A DNA stretch of 64,000 nt from Robertmurraya kyonggiensis (GTDB lineage Bacteria > Bacillota > Bacilli > Bacillales > Cytobacillaceae). The notes beneath the pieces were generated by a model, which did no database searches, was not told the DNA's origin, and saw only the letters and a program-made list of their open reading frames with translations. The stretch lies in contig NZ_SWBM01000001.1 of the NCBI RefSeq assembly GCF_005116465.1, positions 124,001 to 188,000 of the forward strand, in the 5' to 3' direction. Position 1 is the stretch's first letter; each line of letters starts with the position of its first letter. Below are positions 16,383 through 25,121 of this stretch, piece by piece. Both the position numbers and the translations under genes were made by a program.

Positions 16383-16508
16383 AAAAAGAGGCTCGGGAAT
16401 ATTTTCCTTATAAATCACCGTTCTGAAAAATTCATACTTGCACTAAAAGGACACAAACTATTATTAACTTGTATTACTCGAAAAAAATTAGAAATTGAGG
16501 GGTAATGG

Positions 16509-16751
16509 ATGGGAATATGTCCGATATGCAATGGATTTCAAGAGTTACAAAAGGAATGTCAGTCGTGCGGTACTTCTTTAGAGGATAGTGGACGTGTGAT
16601 GGACTATTATGATGATTACAGTCCCTACATGCCAATCGATTTAATGAAGCTTGAAGATGGCTATCCGAATGATTACGAAAAGCACCAATGCCCACACCTA
16701 TTAAAATGTCCACAGTGCGGATATGATGAAATTGTCTTTATAGAAGAGTAA
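16509..16751 (+). CDS. small zinc-ribbon-like protein
   Basis: An 80-residue protein with CPIC near the N-terminus, CQSC about 13 residues on, and a second cluster CP(HLLK)CPQC near the C-terminus. These could make one or two zinc-binding knuckles around an acidic, Tyr-rich middle (DYYDDYSPY). Start ATG follows GAGGGG. I do not recognise a named family and give no function. It is alone on the plus strand before the repeat array. Confidence 0.7.
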   Translation: MGICPICNGFQELQKECQSCGTSLEDSGRVMDYYDDYSPYMPIDLMKLEDGYPNDYEKHQCPHLLKCPQCGYDEIVFIEE

Positions 16752-16800
16752 ACGAAACGGAGTTCAATACCATTTAGGGACGAAAAGTTGTGGTATATCA

Positions 16801-17575
16801 TGTGGACACTATTTGGGAGTTCACGAAGATTAGTGTCTTTATGAACCAAGCATGCGGACATTAAATGAGGGATGGTTAAGATTAGTGTCTTTATGAACCG
16901 AGCATGCGGACATTATTTGGGAGTTCACTATGATTAGTGTCTTCATGAGCCGAGCATGCAGACACTATTTGGGAGTTCACGAAGATTAGTGTCTTCATGA
17001 GCCGAGCATGCGGACACTAAATGAGGGGTGGTTAAGATTAGTGTCTTCATGAGCCCAGCATGTGGACACTATTTGGGAGTTCACAAAGATTAGTGTCTTC
17101 ATGAGCCGAGCATGCAGACACTAAATGAGGGGTGGTTAAGATTAGTGTCTGCATGAGCCCAGCATGTGGACATTATTTGGGAGTTCACAAAGATTAGTGT
17201 CTTCATGAGCCGAGCATGCAGACACTATTTGGGAGTTCACAAAGATTAGTGTCTTCATGAGCTGAGCATGCGGACACTATTTGGGAGTTCACAAAGATTA
17301 GTGTCTTCATGAGCCCAGCATGCGGACACTATTTGGGTATTCACTATGATTAGTGTCTTTATAAGCCGAGCATGCGGACACTATTTGGGAGTTCACGAAG
17401 ATTAGTGTCTTCATGAGCCGAGCATGCGGACACTAAATGAGGGGTGGTTAAGATTAGTGTCTGCATGAGCCCTGCATGTGGACACTAAATGCAGGATCAC
17501 TAAGAATAGTGTCTTTATGAACCGTGCACGCGGACATTATTTGCGAGTTCAATAAGGATAGTGTCTTCATGGAGT
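16801..17575. repeat. non-coding tandem array, 14 full units of exactly 52 bp
   Basis: Units starting at 16829 repeat every 52 bp to 17556, with a partial unit at each end. Every unit carries TAGTGTC near its left end and GACAC/TTA 19 bases later, flanking CATG...CATG. This gives a 7-bp plus 4-bp hairpin; the C-to-T changes in the right arm keep G-U pairing. The unit's last third comes in two versions, one ATTTGGGAGTTCAC-like and one AAATGAGGGGTGGTT-like, which alternate irregularly. 52 is not a multiple of 3 and no long frame crosses the array, so it is non-coding. It fills the space between the zinc-ribbon gene and yheE. Confidence 0.95.
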
Positions 17576-17598
17576 GCTTCCCTAAAGCTGAAATCATC

Positions 17599-17637
17599 AA
17601 AAAAAGAGATGCCCACAAAAGCTAGGCTTTGGACACC
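17599..17637 (-). terminator. probable terminator of yheE operon
   Basis: An imperfect stem around AGCTAGGCTTT (17608-17637), read on the minus strand, is followed by seven U residues (17605-17599). It lies just past the yheE stop. Confidence 0.6.
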
Positions 17638-17646
17638 TCCTCTTCC

Positions 17647-17856
17647 TCATTTATCATAGACATGAAACAACATAATTTCATGAATTTGTTTAATAATTGA
17701 TTCTTCATCATTTGGAACTTCGTCTGAAGCCCATTCTATTTTACCGTCTGAAAAATAGATCCCGTTATACTTTTGCTTCTGATAGTAAAATGAAAAATGC
17801 CATCCTGGCATCTCTTTATTCTCATACAAAGGCTTGTACTGAAAATGTGTAATCAT
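17647..17856 (-). CDS. yheE: YheE family protein
   Basis: A 69-residue protein of the YheE family (about 72 residues in B. subtilis), with the recognisable start MITHFQYKPLYENKEMPGW and a DGKIEW segment. Start ATG follows GGGGAGGG. It is the last gene of the yheC/yheD operon, 62 nt after the fourth ATP-grasp gene. The function is unknown; linkage suggests a sporulation-stage role. Confidence 0.85.
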   Translation of the reverse strand: MITHFQYKPLYENKEMPGWHFSFYYQKQKYNGIYFSDGKIEWASDEVPNDEESIIKQIHEIMLFHVYDK

Positions 17857-17918
17857 AATTTCCCTCCCCTAATGCTATTGTACCTTTCGTATGAAAAAAG
17901 AAAAGATGCCGACGATAT

Positions 17919-19091
17919 TCAATTGAAAAAATAACCAAATAATTGAACCAAGTGACGAACTCGAGCTTCCTCAATATCATTTTCATCAAAGCTCATCGGC
18001 TTGGAATTAATCTCATAAATGACGTAATCTTCGTTTTCGGTTAAACCGGCATCAATGGAAAACTCTCCGAAAAATCCAATTTCTTTTGTTAAAATATCTC
18101 CGCAACGCTGAACGACTTCTTGAATAAATTGCTTATCTTTATCTTTTAAAACCTCTTCTTGTGGAATCAATCTTCCACCGTTTGGAATATGTGTTGTGAC
18201 ACTTTGTTCAACGGATTGTCGAATCCCTATTCCAGTAACCTTGTATTTCTCCCCATTAAAGTGGGCTAGAACTCGAAAATCATAACGATTCCCTTCGTGT
18301 AAAAGAGGAGAAATGGTTTTTTGTGCGATACAAGGCCTCTTCGTTAATTTAGCCTTATACTCATTCCAAAGCTCATCAAAGTTGGAAAAGGCATGCTCCT
18401 GTTTTAACCCTTGGACGAAAATCTTTTCATCCTTCATCATCCTATAAATACCTCTTCCTTTTGCTGCACTAGAGGGTTTCACATAGATGTCCTTATATAG
18501 TTCCAAAAAGGATTCAAGAGAAAGTCGATCTTGTATAAGTATGGTTTCAGGGAAAAATCGGCCTAAGCGTGCATCCTCACTGAAAATCTTATAGAGTTCA
18601 AATTTATCTAAAAAAGATGGGTTAAAAAAACAGACATCCTTTTGTTGAAAGAGTCTGATTGCAGATTGAAATTGCTCTGTTTGTTCCATTTTACGAAAAG
18701 GAAGTCGATTATAAACGAGATGAGGAATGGGAAGCTTTACTAGTAACCACTGCTCCTTATACGGTAAGTAAAGATGACCATCTACTTGTTGGTCTCCCAA
18801 ATCCTCTAAAGTGAATACAAACGAAATGCCCTCATGCTCAAGAATTTCTTCCTGTAGCTTTTTAAAAAGGAGACCGTTCCCAATAATGTTTCGTTCATTT
18901 TTACGACCAGCTAAAATGCCCACAAAGGGTCCCAGATTATTTTTTTTCCTACATCCTAAATGAAAAGGAATGGATGATGAACTAGGCTTATTTCTGTATG
19001 GAACAGGAATTTCGTCCACCCCAAATGTATATTCCTGCTCAGCTTCAGTGTGAAACCAGATTTGTTTATCTGGGTCGTAATAAAGAATCAT
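17919..19091 (-). CDS. YheC/YheD-family ATP-grasp protein, fourth copy
   Basis: A 390-residue ATP-grasp protein of the endospore-coat-associated YheC/YheD family. It shows GPFVGILAG near residue 60, the nucleotide-binding segment YVKPSSAAKGRGIYRM, YDFRVLAHF, PNGGRLI and the C-terminal metal/ATP motif YEINSKPMSF. The start ATG 19091 overlaps the yheD stop by 4 nt (ATGA) after AGAGGAAA; the open frame runs much further into yheD but those starts lack an SD. It is longer than YheC and differs from YheD in the glycine loop (SSAAKGRG). An extra paralogue beyond the B. subtilis pair. Confidence 0.88.
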   Translation of the reverse strand: MILYYDPDKQIWFHTEAEQEYTFGVDEIPVPYRNKPSSSSIPFHLGCRKKNNLGPFVGILAGRKNERNIIGNGLLFKKLQEEILEHEGISFVFTLEDLGDQQVDGHLYLPYKEQWLLVKLPIPHLVYNRLPFRKMEQTEQFQSAIRLFQQKDVCFFNPSFLDKFELYKIFSEDARLGRFFPETILIQDRLSLESFLELYKDIYVKPSSAAKGRGIYRMMKDEKIFVQGLKQEHAFSNFDELWNEYKAKLTKRPCIAQKTISPLLHEGNRYDFRVLAHFNGEKYKVTGIGIRQSVEQSVTTHIPNGGRLIPQEEVLKDKDKQFIQEVVQRCGDILTKEIGFFGEFSIDAGLTENEDYVIYEINSKPMSFDENDIEEARVRHLVQLFGYFFN

Positions 19092-20452
19092 GTGATAATT
19101 TCCTCTGGTGAAATTATAGATTTCTCTGTTAGGAAAATAGAAAAAGCTAATGATAACTTTCTTGTTAATAGGTCGAAATCCTTTAATTGAGGGTGCTTGA
19201 AAATTGATCTTCCTGGTTTCGAGTTTGCCTCGAGTAGCCACACGTTTCCTTTCCGGTCAATCCCCAAATCAAAGCCGATTTCTCCAATCAACCCTTCCAT
19301 ATGAGTATCCAATGATTGACTAAGAGCAAGAGATGCTTCCTTTAATTTGTTTAAAGCTCCCGTTTGTTCTTCCTTTGTATCAAAAATCTCATCGATGGTT
19401 TTTATTACACCACCATTATTAATGTGGGTAGTAACACTCCCTGGACCAGCTACCTTCCCGGCGAGTGCGGTTATGCGCCAATTTCCTTTCATATCCTTAT
19501 TCGTGTGGATGCGGAAATCGACTGTGCAATTGTCCACTCGAATGGAATGGATTCCTTGCTGAACAAGCATAGTGGAAAGCTTGCGGTTTTTGAATACATG
19601 CTTGAATAGTCCTTCAAGCGTTGGGTATTTCCTTAGCTTATTCGAACCATCTTTTTCACGGTAGCGACAATAATAAGCGTTGTTTTCTCGATCATATATG
19701 ATTTGGTGAATTCCAAGTCCCAGACTTCCGTTCATTGGTTTGATAAATACATGACCGTAATCAGCTAGCATTCTTTCAACCATCGAAAAAGACGTGAAAG
19801 GGTGTGTTTCAGGTAAATATTTCGAACTTAGATCATCCTGATGAAGGCGTTCATAAACGTCCATTTTATTAAAGAATCCAGGATTGTACCATGGGATTAA
19901 ATATTCTTTTTGCAATCGCTCTTTTATATTTGATAGTTGCGCTTTCTTTTCACTGCGACGATTGGGAAGGCGATCATAAATGACATTAGGAAGGGGAACT
20001 TCAAGTGTTTCCCAGCCATTTTCTAAAAAGAAGTAGCCAAAAACTGTTCCATTTTCCCAATTAATATGTTCTTCTCCAAACACGTACGCATGAGCCCCGA
20101 CGAATTTTTCAACGGAAAGGAGCTTTGAAAAAAATAAGGAGCGTTCGCCAATTGGCCTCAGAGTGAAGGGAGTGAATCCAGATGTAAAGATCCCGACAAG
20201 GGGACCAAGATGCAACGTTTGATCATGGGAAAATAAATGTAGTTGGACTTGAAGATTCGGCATCTTTATCCGTTTCGCAATATCATGACTTATGGCAACT
20301 GTATTTCTCCCATTTGGATGGGGAACACAAATAGCATTCGTGGAAAACGTTCCATAAGCGATTCTTTTGATCTCCCCTAATGATATTTCTGGAGGATAAT
20401 AAACGGTATTCTTCATATCATCGATAAATTCAATCAAATACGGTTTCTTCAT
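19088..20452 (-). CDS. yheD: YheD, ATP-grasp endospore coat-associated protein
   Basis: The 454 residues equal YheD of B. subtilis (about 453) and occupy the same place before yheE. Motifs: LGPLVGIFTSG (about residue 80), FIKPMNGSLGLGIHQI (about 235), VDFRIHTNK, NNGGVI, and GEIGFDLGIDRKGNVWLLEANSKPGRS near the C-terminus in family terms. The family has the ATP-grasp ligase fold; the substrate is not known, and YheC/YheD are linked to the spore coat. The gene overlaps both neighbours by 4 nt, so the operon is translationally coupled. Confidence 0.9.
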   Translation of the reverse strand: MKKPYLIEFIDDMKNTVYYPPEISLGEIKRIAYGTFSTNAICVPHPNGRNTVAISHDIAKRIKMPNLQVQLHLFSHDQTLHLGPLVGIFTSGFTPFTLRPIGERSLFFSKLLSVEKFVGAHAYVFGEEHINWENGTVFGYFFLENGWETLEVPLPNVIYDRLPNRRSEKKAQLSNIKERLQKEYLIPWYNPGFFNKMDVYERLHQDDLSSKYLPETHPFTSFSMVERMLADYGHVFIKPMNGSLGLGIHQIIYDRENNAYYCRYREKDGSNKLRKYPTLEGLFKHVFKNRKLSTMLVQQGIHSIRVDNCTVDFRIHTNKDMKGNWRITALAGKVAGPGSVTTHINNGGVIKTIDEIFDTKEEQTGALNKLKEASLALSQSLDTHMEGLIGEIGFDLGIDRKGNVWLLEANSKPGRSIFKHPQLKDFDLLTRKLSLAFSIFLTEKSIISPEEIIT

Positions 20453-21519
20453 TCTAGTATGCTCCTTTCCATAATCGTATTAGCATAGAGTAGAGGACTT
20501 TCGTATAAATAATCCTGCAGCCCTGGCTGACTAGTAAGCAATACCTTGCGTCCAGGCTTTGAATTGACGTCTAAAATCCAAATGGAATGATCCTTTGCCA
20601 CTCCAATGTCTACTCCGAGTTCAAAGAGTGGATGAAAATTTTCTTCTAATAAATGGGGAAGGCTTTCTAAAATAAACTTTATTTCTTCATTGATAAAATT
20701 TCGTTTTTGCTCAGGGATAGATTGTATCCATGTTTCATAATCGATGACAGTAGCACCGGCACTTAAATTCGAAACAATTCTTTCCACTTTTCCTTGGCGT
20801 ATACCTTTTCCAACGGTGATCCAGTTACCGTTACGATCCTTTTGTAGAAGAGAACGGATATCAAATGGTTCGTGTTGTTCATTTGTTAGTGATAAATAAG
20901 GTTGGAGCATGAATTCCTTTTTCTTAAGGAGTCGCTCAAGCCAATTAAGTAACAAGGCTTCATCAGCAAAGACACGAGAGACTTGCTGCTCCAATTTATC
21001 TGTTTTCACGATATAATGCCTTTTTTGCATTTCAATATAATAAACACCGTTCCCTTGTGAGCCATTACTTGGCTTAAGAATGATTCGTTGAAATGTTTGT
21101 AGTAGACTTTGAACCATTAGTGGCGAGGTTACTTTTACCGTCTTCGGAAGATAGGCAGAAAGTTTCGAATTAGATAGGACCTCATATAGTTCGAGCTTAT
21201 TTGGCAACCCGTAACCAAGGAAACGAACATTATCCTTACTCTTGAGCCAACTTACGATTCCTTTACATTGACGCGAATGAAAATCTTCTCCGTAAAAACA
21301 GCGATCATATAGTACATCTGGCAGAGGGAATTTCTTTTTCAACCATCGGTTTTGCTGATGCGAATATAGTTCTCCTTCAAACATTTCAGTCGTAGGATCC
21401 ATGCTTGCAGGAATGAACCGGACGCATTCGATATCATATTTAAGAGCACGTCCTGCTATTTCCGTAAAATAGGTGTGCTCATTTTTTAGTTGTAAGGTCA
21501 TAAATCCAAGCGTTAGCAT
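20449..21519 (-). CDS. yheC: YheC, ATP-grasp endospore coat-associated protein
   Basis: The 356 residues are close to YheC of B. subtilis (about 363), upstream of yheD as there. It lacks the N-terminal PGN-like segment of the longer paralogues and starts directly with MLTLGFMTLQ. Motifs: ILKPSNGSQGNGVYYI, PFDIRSLLQK (DIR in place of the family DFR) and VDIGVAKDHSIWILDVNSKPGRKV. The start ATG 21519 lies 1 base after the preceding stop and after GGGGGAG; the frame to 21537 is rejected. It overlaps yheD by 4 nt. Confidence 0.9.
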   Translation of the reverse strand: MLTLGFMTLQLKNEHTYFTEIAGRALKYDIECVRFIPASMDPTTEMFEGELYSHQQNRWLKKKFPLPDVLYDRCFYGEDFHSRQCKGIVSWLKSKDNVRFLGYGLPNKLELYEVLSNSKLSAYLPKTVKVTSPLMVQSLLQTFQRIILKPSNGSQGNGVYYIEMQKRHYIVKTDKLEQQVSRVFADEALLLNWLERLLKKKEFMLQPYLSLTNEQHEPFDIRSLLQKDRNGNWITVGKGIRQGKVERIVSNLSAGATVIDYETWIQSIPEQKRNFINEEIKFILESLPHLLEENFHPLFELGVDIGVAKDHSIWILDVNSKPGRKVLLTSQPGLQDYLYESPLLYANTIMERSILE

Positions 21520-21520
21520 T

Positions 21521-22906
21521 TTACTCCCCCATTTCATTCCTTTTTATCTGTTTAAAGGAAAGTGCTGTTCCATATTCAAAGATCGCTTTTGCAGACGGGC
21601 GTATTTTGGCCTTTTGCTCTTCTGCATTTTTTGATGGCTTTGAATTCACTTCAATTATAAACAATCTTCCGTTTTCGTCTACGCCAATGTCGATGCCTAA
21701 TTCTCCAACGAATCCTTCGGTAGATTGACTGATGACATTTGCTACTTCAAGTGAGAGTTCTTTCATGAATGTGACGTGAGAAAGTGCTGTTTTATAGTTA
21801 AATAGAGCGGTTAAAGGAATAACGGGTTTCAACATTTCTCCACCTTGGGCGAGATTAGAGACAAATTGTGTTTTGGAGGAAACTCTTGCAATAATCGATG
21901 TTACTCGCCAGGTTGCCTGAAAGTTTTTATGGCAAAGGACTCGAAAATCCAACTGTCGACCTTCGAAAGTTGCTAGTGGAATCGTCTTTTGGATAATGAA
22001 AATCGTGTGTTTTCGTTTTTCAAACCATTCAAAAAAATCGTCTAGATCATTAAAGGTTTTTCGTTTATCTTTTTCACTTGCTGAAGAGGACTGAACGATA
22101 ATGTTCTTGTCAGCTTTGGTAACTCGAAAAATATTACGTCCTTGACTTCCGTTGATTGGTTTGAGGAATACAGAGTCATATTTTTCAAGAAAGAGGCGTA
22201 AGACATCAAAGTTGAGTATCTGTGTATCTGGTAAGAAAGGGTGCAAATGTTCCTCGGCAAATAAAAGATTGTGGACCTCCCACTTTGATAAAAAGCGTTC
22301 ATTAAAGATGGGAATTTGTTGCAAGGCAATTTCACTAACTTTATTTTTAAAAAAAGAACTGGCTTCTATATTCCGAGAATGAATTCGATTGTAAATGACA
22401 CTAGGGAGGAGAAAGTTTCCTTTTTTCCATTCATCATTATCGTAGTAATACCCTTCAATCTCATCATTCGAAAAATTTTTTATATGAAAAACATAGAAAA
22501 ATCCACCACCAATATTGGAGGTAAAATGAAGCTCCTCACAAAAGGAGTGAATAGAACGAAAATTGGGCCCATTTTCTTGTTCCTGGATTTCTGTAACTAA
22601 GGCAAAAACTGGGCCGAGATAAAGGGTTCTTTGGCTCCGGTCATATTGGCTCATAAAACGAATCTCTTGAATTGGCAACGGTAGATTGCTCATGAATTCT
22701 TCACTTACGAGGAGCACATCCTTTTCTATGGCTCGTGGTTCCACTCGAATGTGAAGGAGCTTTGTTCCGATAAAGAGATTCAGTTGGTTAGATGGTTTCA
22801 ATCCCCAATGATTCAGTAAAGAGTTGCTCAAATAAACAGTATTTTGATTATCTTGAAACGTTTTCGTGGGTACAATCGTAATAGGTAAATAAGAAGCAGA
22901 CGCCAT
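21521..22906 (-). CDS. YheC/YheD-family ATP-grasp protein, first copy of operon
   Basis: A 461-residue family member with the full motif set: LGPVFALVTEI (about residue 98), FLKPINGSQGRNIFRV (about 240), LDFRVLCHK, AQGGEML and GELGIDIGVDENGRLFIIEVNSKPSK. Length and N-terminal domain are YheD-like. The start is ATG 22906, 6 nt after AGGA; ATG 22912 abuts the SD. It heads the five-gene run that ends with yheE and is divergent from yheB across about 150 bp. B. subtilis has only yheC and yheD here, so this is a lineage-specific extra copy. Confidence 0.88.
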   Translation of the reverse strand: MASASYLPITIVPTKTFQDNQNTVYLSNSLLNHWGLKPSNQLNLFIGTKLLHIRVEPRAIEKDVLLVSEEFMSNLPLPIQEIRFMSQYDRSQRTLYLGPVFALVTEIQEQENGPNFRSIHSFCEELHFTSNIGGGFFYVFHIKNFSNDEIEGYYYDNDEWKKGNFLLPSVIYNRIHSRNIEASSFFKNKVSEIALQQIPIFNERFLSKWEVHNLLFAEEHLHPFLPDTQILNFDVLRLFLEKYDSVFLKPINGSQGRNIFRVTKADKNIIVQSSSASEKDKRKTFNDLDDFFEWFEKRKHTIFIIQKTIPLATFEGRQLDFRVLCHKNFQATWRVTSIIARVSSKTQFVSNLAQGGEMLKPVIPLTALFNYKTALSHVTFMKELSLEVANVISQSTEGFVGELGIDIGVDENGRLFIIEVNSKPSKNAEEQKAKIRPSAKAIFEYGTALSFKQIKRNEMGE

Positions 22907-23059
22907 AAGCATTCCTCATTTGCTCGTCTTTGTAGCTCCATATATAATAAGCTAGGTAGAGTGAAAAATAGGCAAGAGTCGGTATAGAGTAATGTATGAT
23001 ATATGCGGATATTTGGTGCCTAGAAGGGTTCCTTATATGAAGATGGAAGGTAGATGGAG

Positions 23060-24199
23060 ATGAGTATTTTTTATACGATTTTATTTATGGTGATTATTGG
23101 GGCAGTTATTGGAGGCTTTACGAATCACCTAGCAATAAAAATGTTATTTCGTCCATATAATGCTGTTTATATTGGTAAATGGAGAGTGCCATTCACTCCT
23201 GGAATCATCCCAAAACGGAGGGATGAGCTTGCGAGTCAAATGGGAATTATGGTCGTTCAACATCTGTTAACACCTGAAAGTATTCAGAAAAAGTTTTTGA
23301 ATGAGAGTTTTCAACAAGAAATGACGAAGCTTGTTCAAAAAGAGCTAGCTAAGTTCCTTACAAGTGAGGAAAGTTTAGAACAACTGATGGAACGTATTGG
23401 TTATACAGATAGTCAGATGAAGCTGAAAGAAGAGTTAGATGCCTTTTTTGAGAAAAAGTATGATCAGCTCATGGATAAATATAGAGAGCGCCCTCTTAAA
23501 ACGGTTTTATCAGATGAAATTTTAGAAAAAATTGATTCGAAAATTCCGCAAATCAGTGGCTACATATTAGCAAAGGGGAGAGATTATTTTGCCAGTGTGG
23601 AAGGAGAGCTCCGGATTGATCGAATGGTCAATGATTTTGTAAAAGAACGGAGCGGAATGCTTGGGAACATGCTACAAATGTTTTTAGGAAATGTCAATTT
23701 AACCGAGAGAATTCAAAAAGAGATCATTAAATTCTTAAATAGCGAGGGAACAAAGGATCTAGTCACAACCCTTTTAAGAAAAGAATGGGATAAGGTATTG
23801 GATTGGCAGGCTGAGAAGGTTGAAGAGCAATTCGGCAAAGAGCAGTTAGTCAAAACATTAAAGCAATGTTTACACAAAGTCATACGTGTAGATCAAGTGT
23901 TAGCCACTCCGATTTCAACATTAACAGAATCTTATAAAGAAAGAATCATTGAAAACGTAGCTCCGACTGCTGTACAGATGTTTGGAGGGTGGTTATCTAA
24001 TCGTATTGAGGATTTGATGAAACGACTCCATTTAGCTGATGTTGTGCGCGAACAGGTAGAGTCCTTCTCCGTTCAACGTATAGAGGAAATGGTCTTATTG
24101 ATTACAAGTCGAGAGCTAAAGATGATTACGTATCTAGGGGCCCTACTTGGTGGATTGATTGGACTATTCCAAGGTGTAGTAATGCTGTTCATCGGGTAG
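23060..24199 (+). CDS. yheB: YheB, DUF445 membrane protein
   Basis: The 379 residues match YheB (about 377): an N-terminal membrane helix, the signature GGFTNHLAIKMLFRP, PFTPGIIPKRRDELA, a long helical charged middle and a C-terminal helix (TYLGALLGGLIGLFQGVVMLFI). DUF445 proteins are membrane-bound and of unknown function. The start is ATG 23060, about 9 nt after GGAAGG; an in-frame ATG at 23054 is too close. yheA follows on the same strand, as in B. subtilis. Confidence 0.92.
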   Translation: MSIFYTILFMVIIGAVIGGFTNHLAIKMLFRPYNAVYIGKWRVPFTPGIIPKRRDELASQMGIMVVQHLLTPESIQKKFLNESFQQEMTKLVQKELAKFLTSEESLEQLMERIGYTDSQMKLKEELDAFFEKKYDQLMDKYRERPLKTVLSDEILEKIDSKIPQISGYILAKGRDYFASVEGELRIDRMVNDFVKERSGMLGNMLQMFLGNVNLTERIQKEIIKFLNSEGTKDLVTTLLRKEWDKVLDWQAEKVEEQFGKEQLVKTLKQCLHKVIRVDQVLATPISTLTESYKERIIENVAPTAVQMFGGWLSNRIEDLMKRLHLADVVREQVESFSVQRIEEMVLLITSRELKMITYLGALLGGLIGLFQGVVMLFIG

Positions 24200-24278
24200 T
24201 CAGATGTCACCGTGTGCATTTTCCTTCATAGTTTGTTATAGTGGTATGGATTGTGATGAATAAGGAGTTGGAAATTAA

Positions 24279-24629
24279 ATGGCAGTGAATTTACACGATG
24301 CAGCTTATGAGTTAGAAAAGGCGATTCGCAATAGCAATGAGCTAAATGAGTTAAAAAAGATGTACGATGCTGTGAACGCTGATGATACAGCACGCACAAT
24401 GTTTGAGAACTTTCGTAACATCCAAATGCAGCTTCAGCAAAAGCAAATGATGGGTGAAGAAATTACACAAGAAGAAGTTGAACAAGCGCAAAAATCTGTT
24501 GCTTTAGTTCAACAACACGAAATGATTGGAAAGCTTATGGAAGCTGAACAACGTATGAGCGTTATCATTACTGAATTAAATCAAATCATCATGAAGCCTC
24601 TTGAAGAGCTTTATGGTTCTGCTGAATAA
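24279..24629 (+). CDS. yheA: YheA, YlbF/YmcA-family protein
   Basis: The 116 residues match YheA (about 117), an all-helical member of the YlbF family with NLHDAAYELEKAI at the N-terminus and a Gln-rich helix QMQLQQKQMMGEEI. YlbF and YmcA are partners of RNase Y that affect mRNA maturation, sporulation and competence; the specific role of YheA is not known. It is preceded by GGAG and followed by a strong terminator. Confidence 0.92.
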   Translation: MAVNLHDAAYELEKAIRNSNELNELKKMYDAVNADDTARTMFENFRNIQMQLQQKQMMGEEITQEEVEQAQKSVALVQQHEMIGKLMEAEQRMSVIITELNQIIMKPLEELYGSAE

Positions 24630-24641
24630 TAAGGATAGGAA

Positions 24642-24670
24642 GACCCCGCTGATTTAGCGGGGTCTTTTTT
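24642..24670 (+). terminator. intrinsic terminator of yheBA
   Basis: GACCCCGCT (24642-24650) and AGCGGGGTC (24656-24664) form a perfect 9-bp GC-rich stem with a 5-nt loop, followed by six T residues. Confidence 0.95.
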
Positions 24671-24688
24671 ATGAGGTTTTTCAATTTT

Positions 24689-24889
24689 TTAAAACTTTCC
24701 GCCAAGCTGTTGCTCAGCCATTTGTACAAGACGCTTTGTAATTTCTCCACCAACCGAACCATTTGCTCTAGAAGATGTATCTGGGCCAAGCTTAACGCCA
24801 AATTCTGATGCAATTTCAAATTTCATTTGATCAATTGCTTGCTGTACTCCTGAAACGACTAGCTGGTTTGAACTGTTGCTTCTTGCCAT
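24689..24889 (-). CDS. alpha/beta-type small acid-soluble spore protein
   Basis: A 66-residue SASP with [21 protein letters not shown], the GPR cleavage site [13 protein letters not shown], and [17 protein letters not shown]. It protects spore DNA from UV and heat by coating it. The start is ATG 24889, 9 nt after AAGGAG. A sigma-G promoter at 24931-24961 gives a normal short leader of about 35 nt, unlike the first SASP gene. Two near-identical SASP genes bracket the yheC/yheD operon. Confidence 0.95.
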   Translation of the reverse strand: MARSNSSNQLVVSGVQQAIDQMKFEIASEFGVKLGPDTSSRANGSVGGEITKRLVQMAEQQLGGKF

Positions 24890-24930
24890 GTAAATCATCT
24901 CCTTGGTGTATTTGTTTGGTGCTACATTTC

Positions 24931-24961
24931 TAGTTATGTTTCATATTTTATTTCTTATTCA
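24931..24961 (-). promoter_or_regulatory. sigma-G promoter of second SASP gene
   Basis: On the minus strand TGAATA (24961-24956), 17 bp, CATAACTA (24938-24931) matches the sigma-G consensus with only slight deviation in the -10, 42 nt upstream of the SASP start. Confidence 0.8.
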
Positions 24962-25121
24962 TAGATGAAGTATGGTAAATTTTACAAAATTATTTTGTGC
25001 GTGTAAAAAATGTCCTAGTTGCTTGTTCTAATTAGGTTTTTTTTCTCATAAAAGTGTATTAGATGGTCTTTTCTTTTTCGAATAGGACCTTTTAGGACAA
25101 CAAAGAATGGGGGCATTAAGG

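Noticed and set aside
16801-17575. CRISPR array
   Set aside because: The whole 52-bp unit is conserved; there are no unique spacers and no cas genes.
22950-23030. Possible sigma-E or sigma-K promoter for the yheC/yheD operon
   Set aside because: CATA-type -10 motifs are present but no matching -35 at proper spacing could be fixed.
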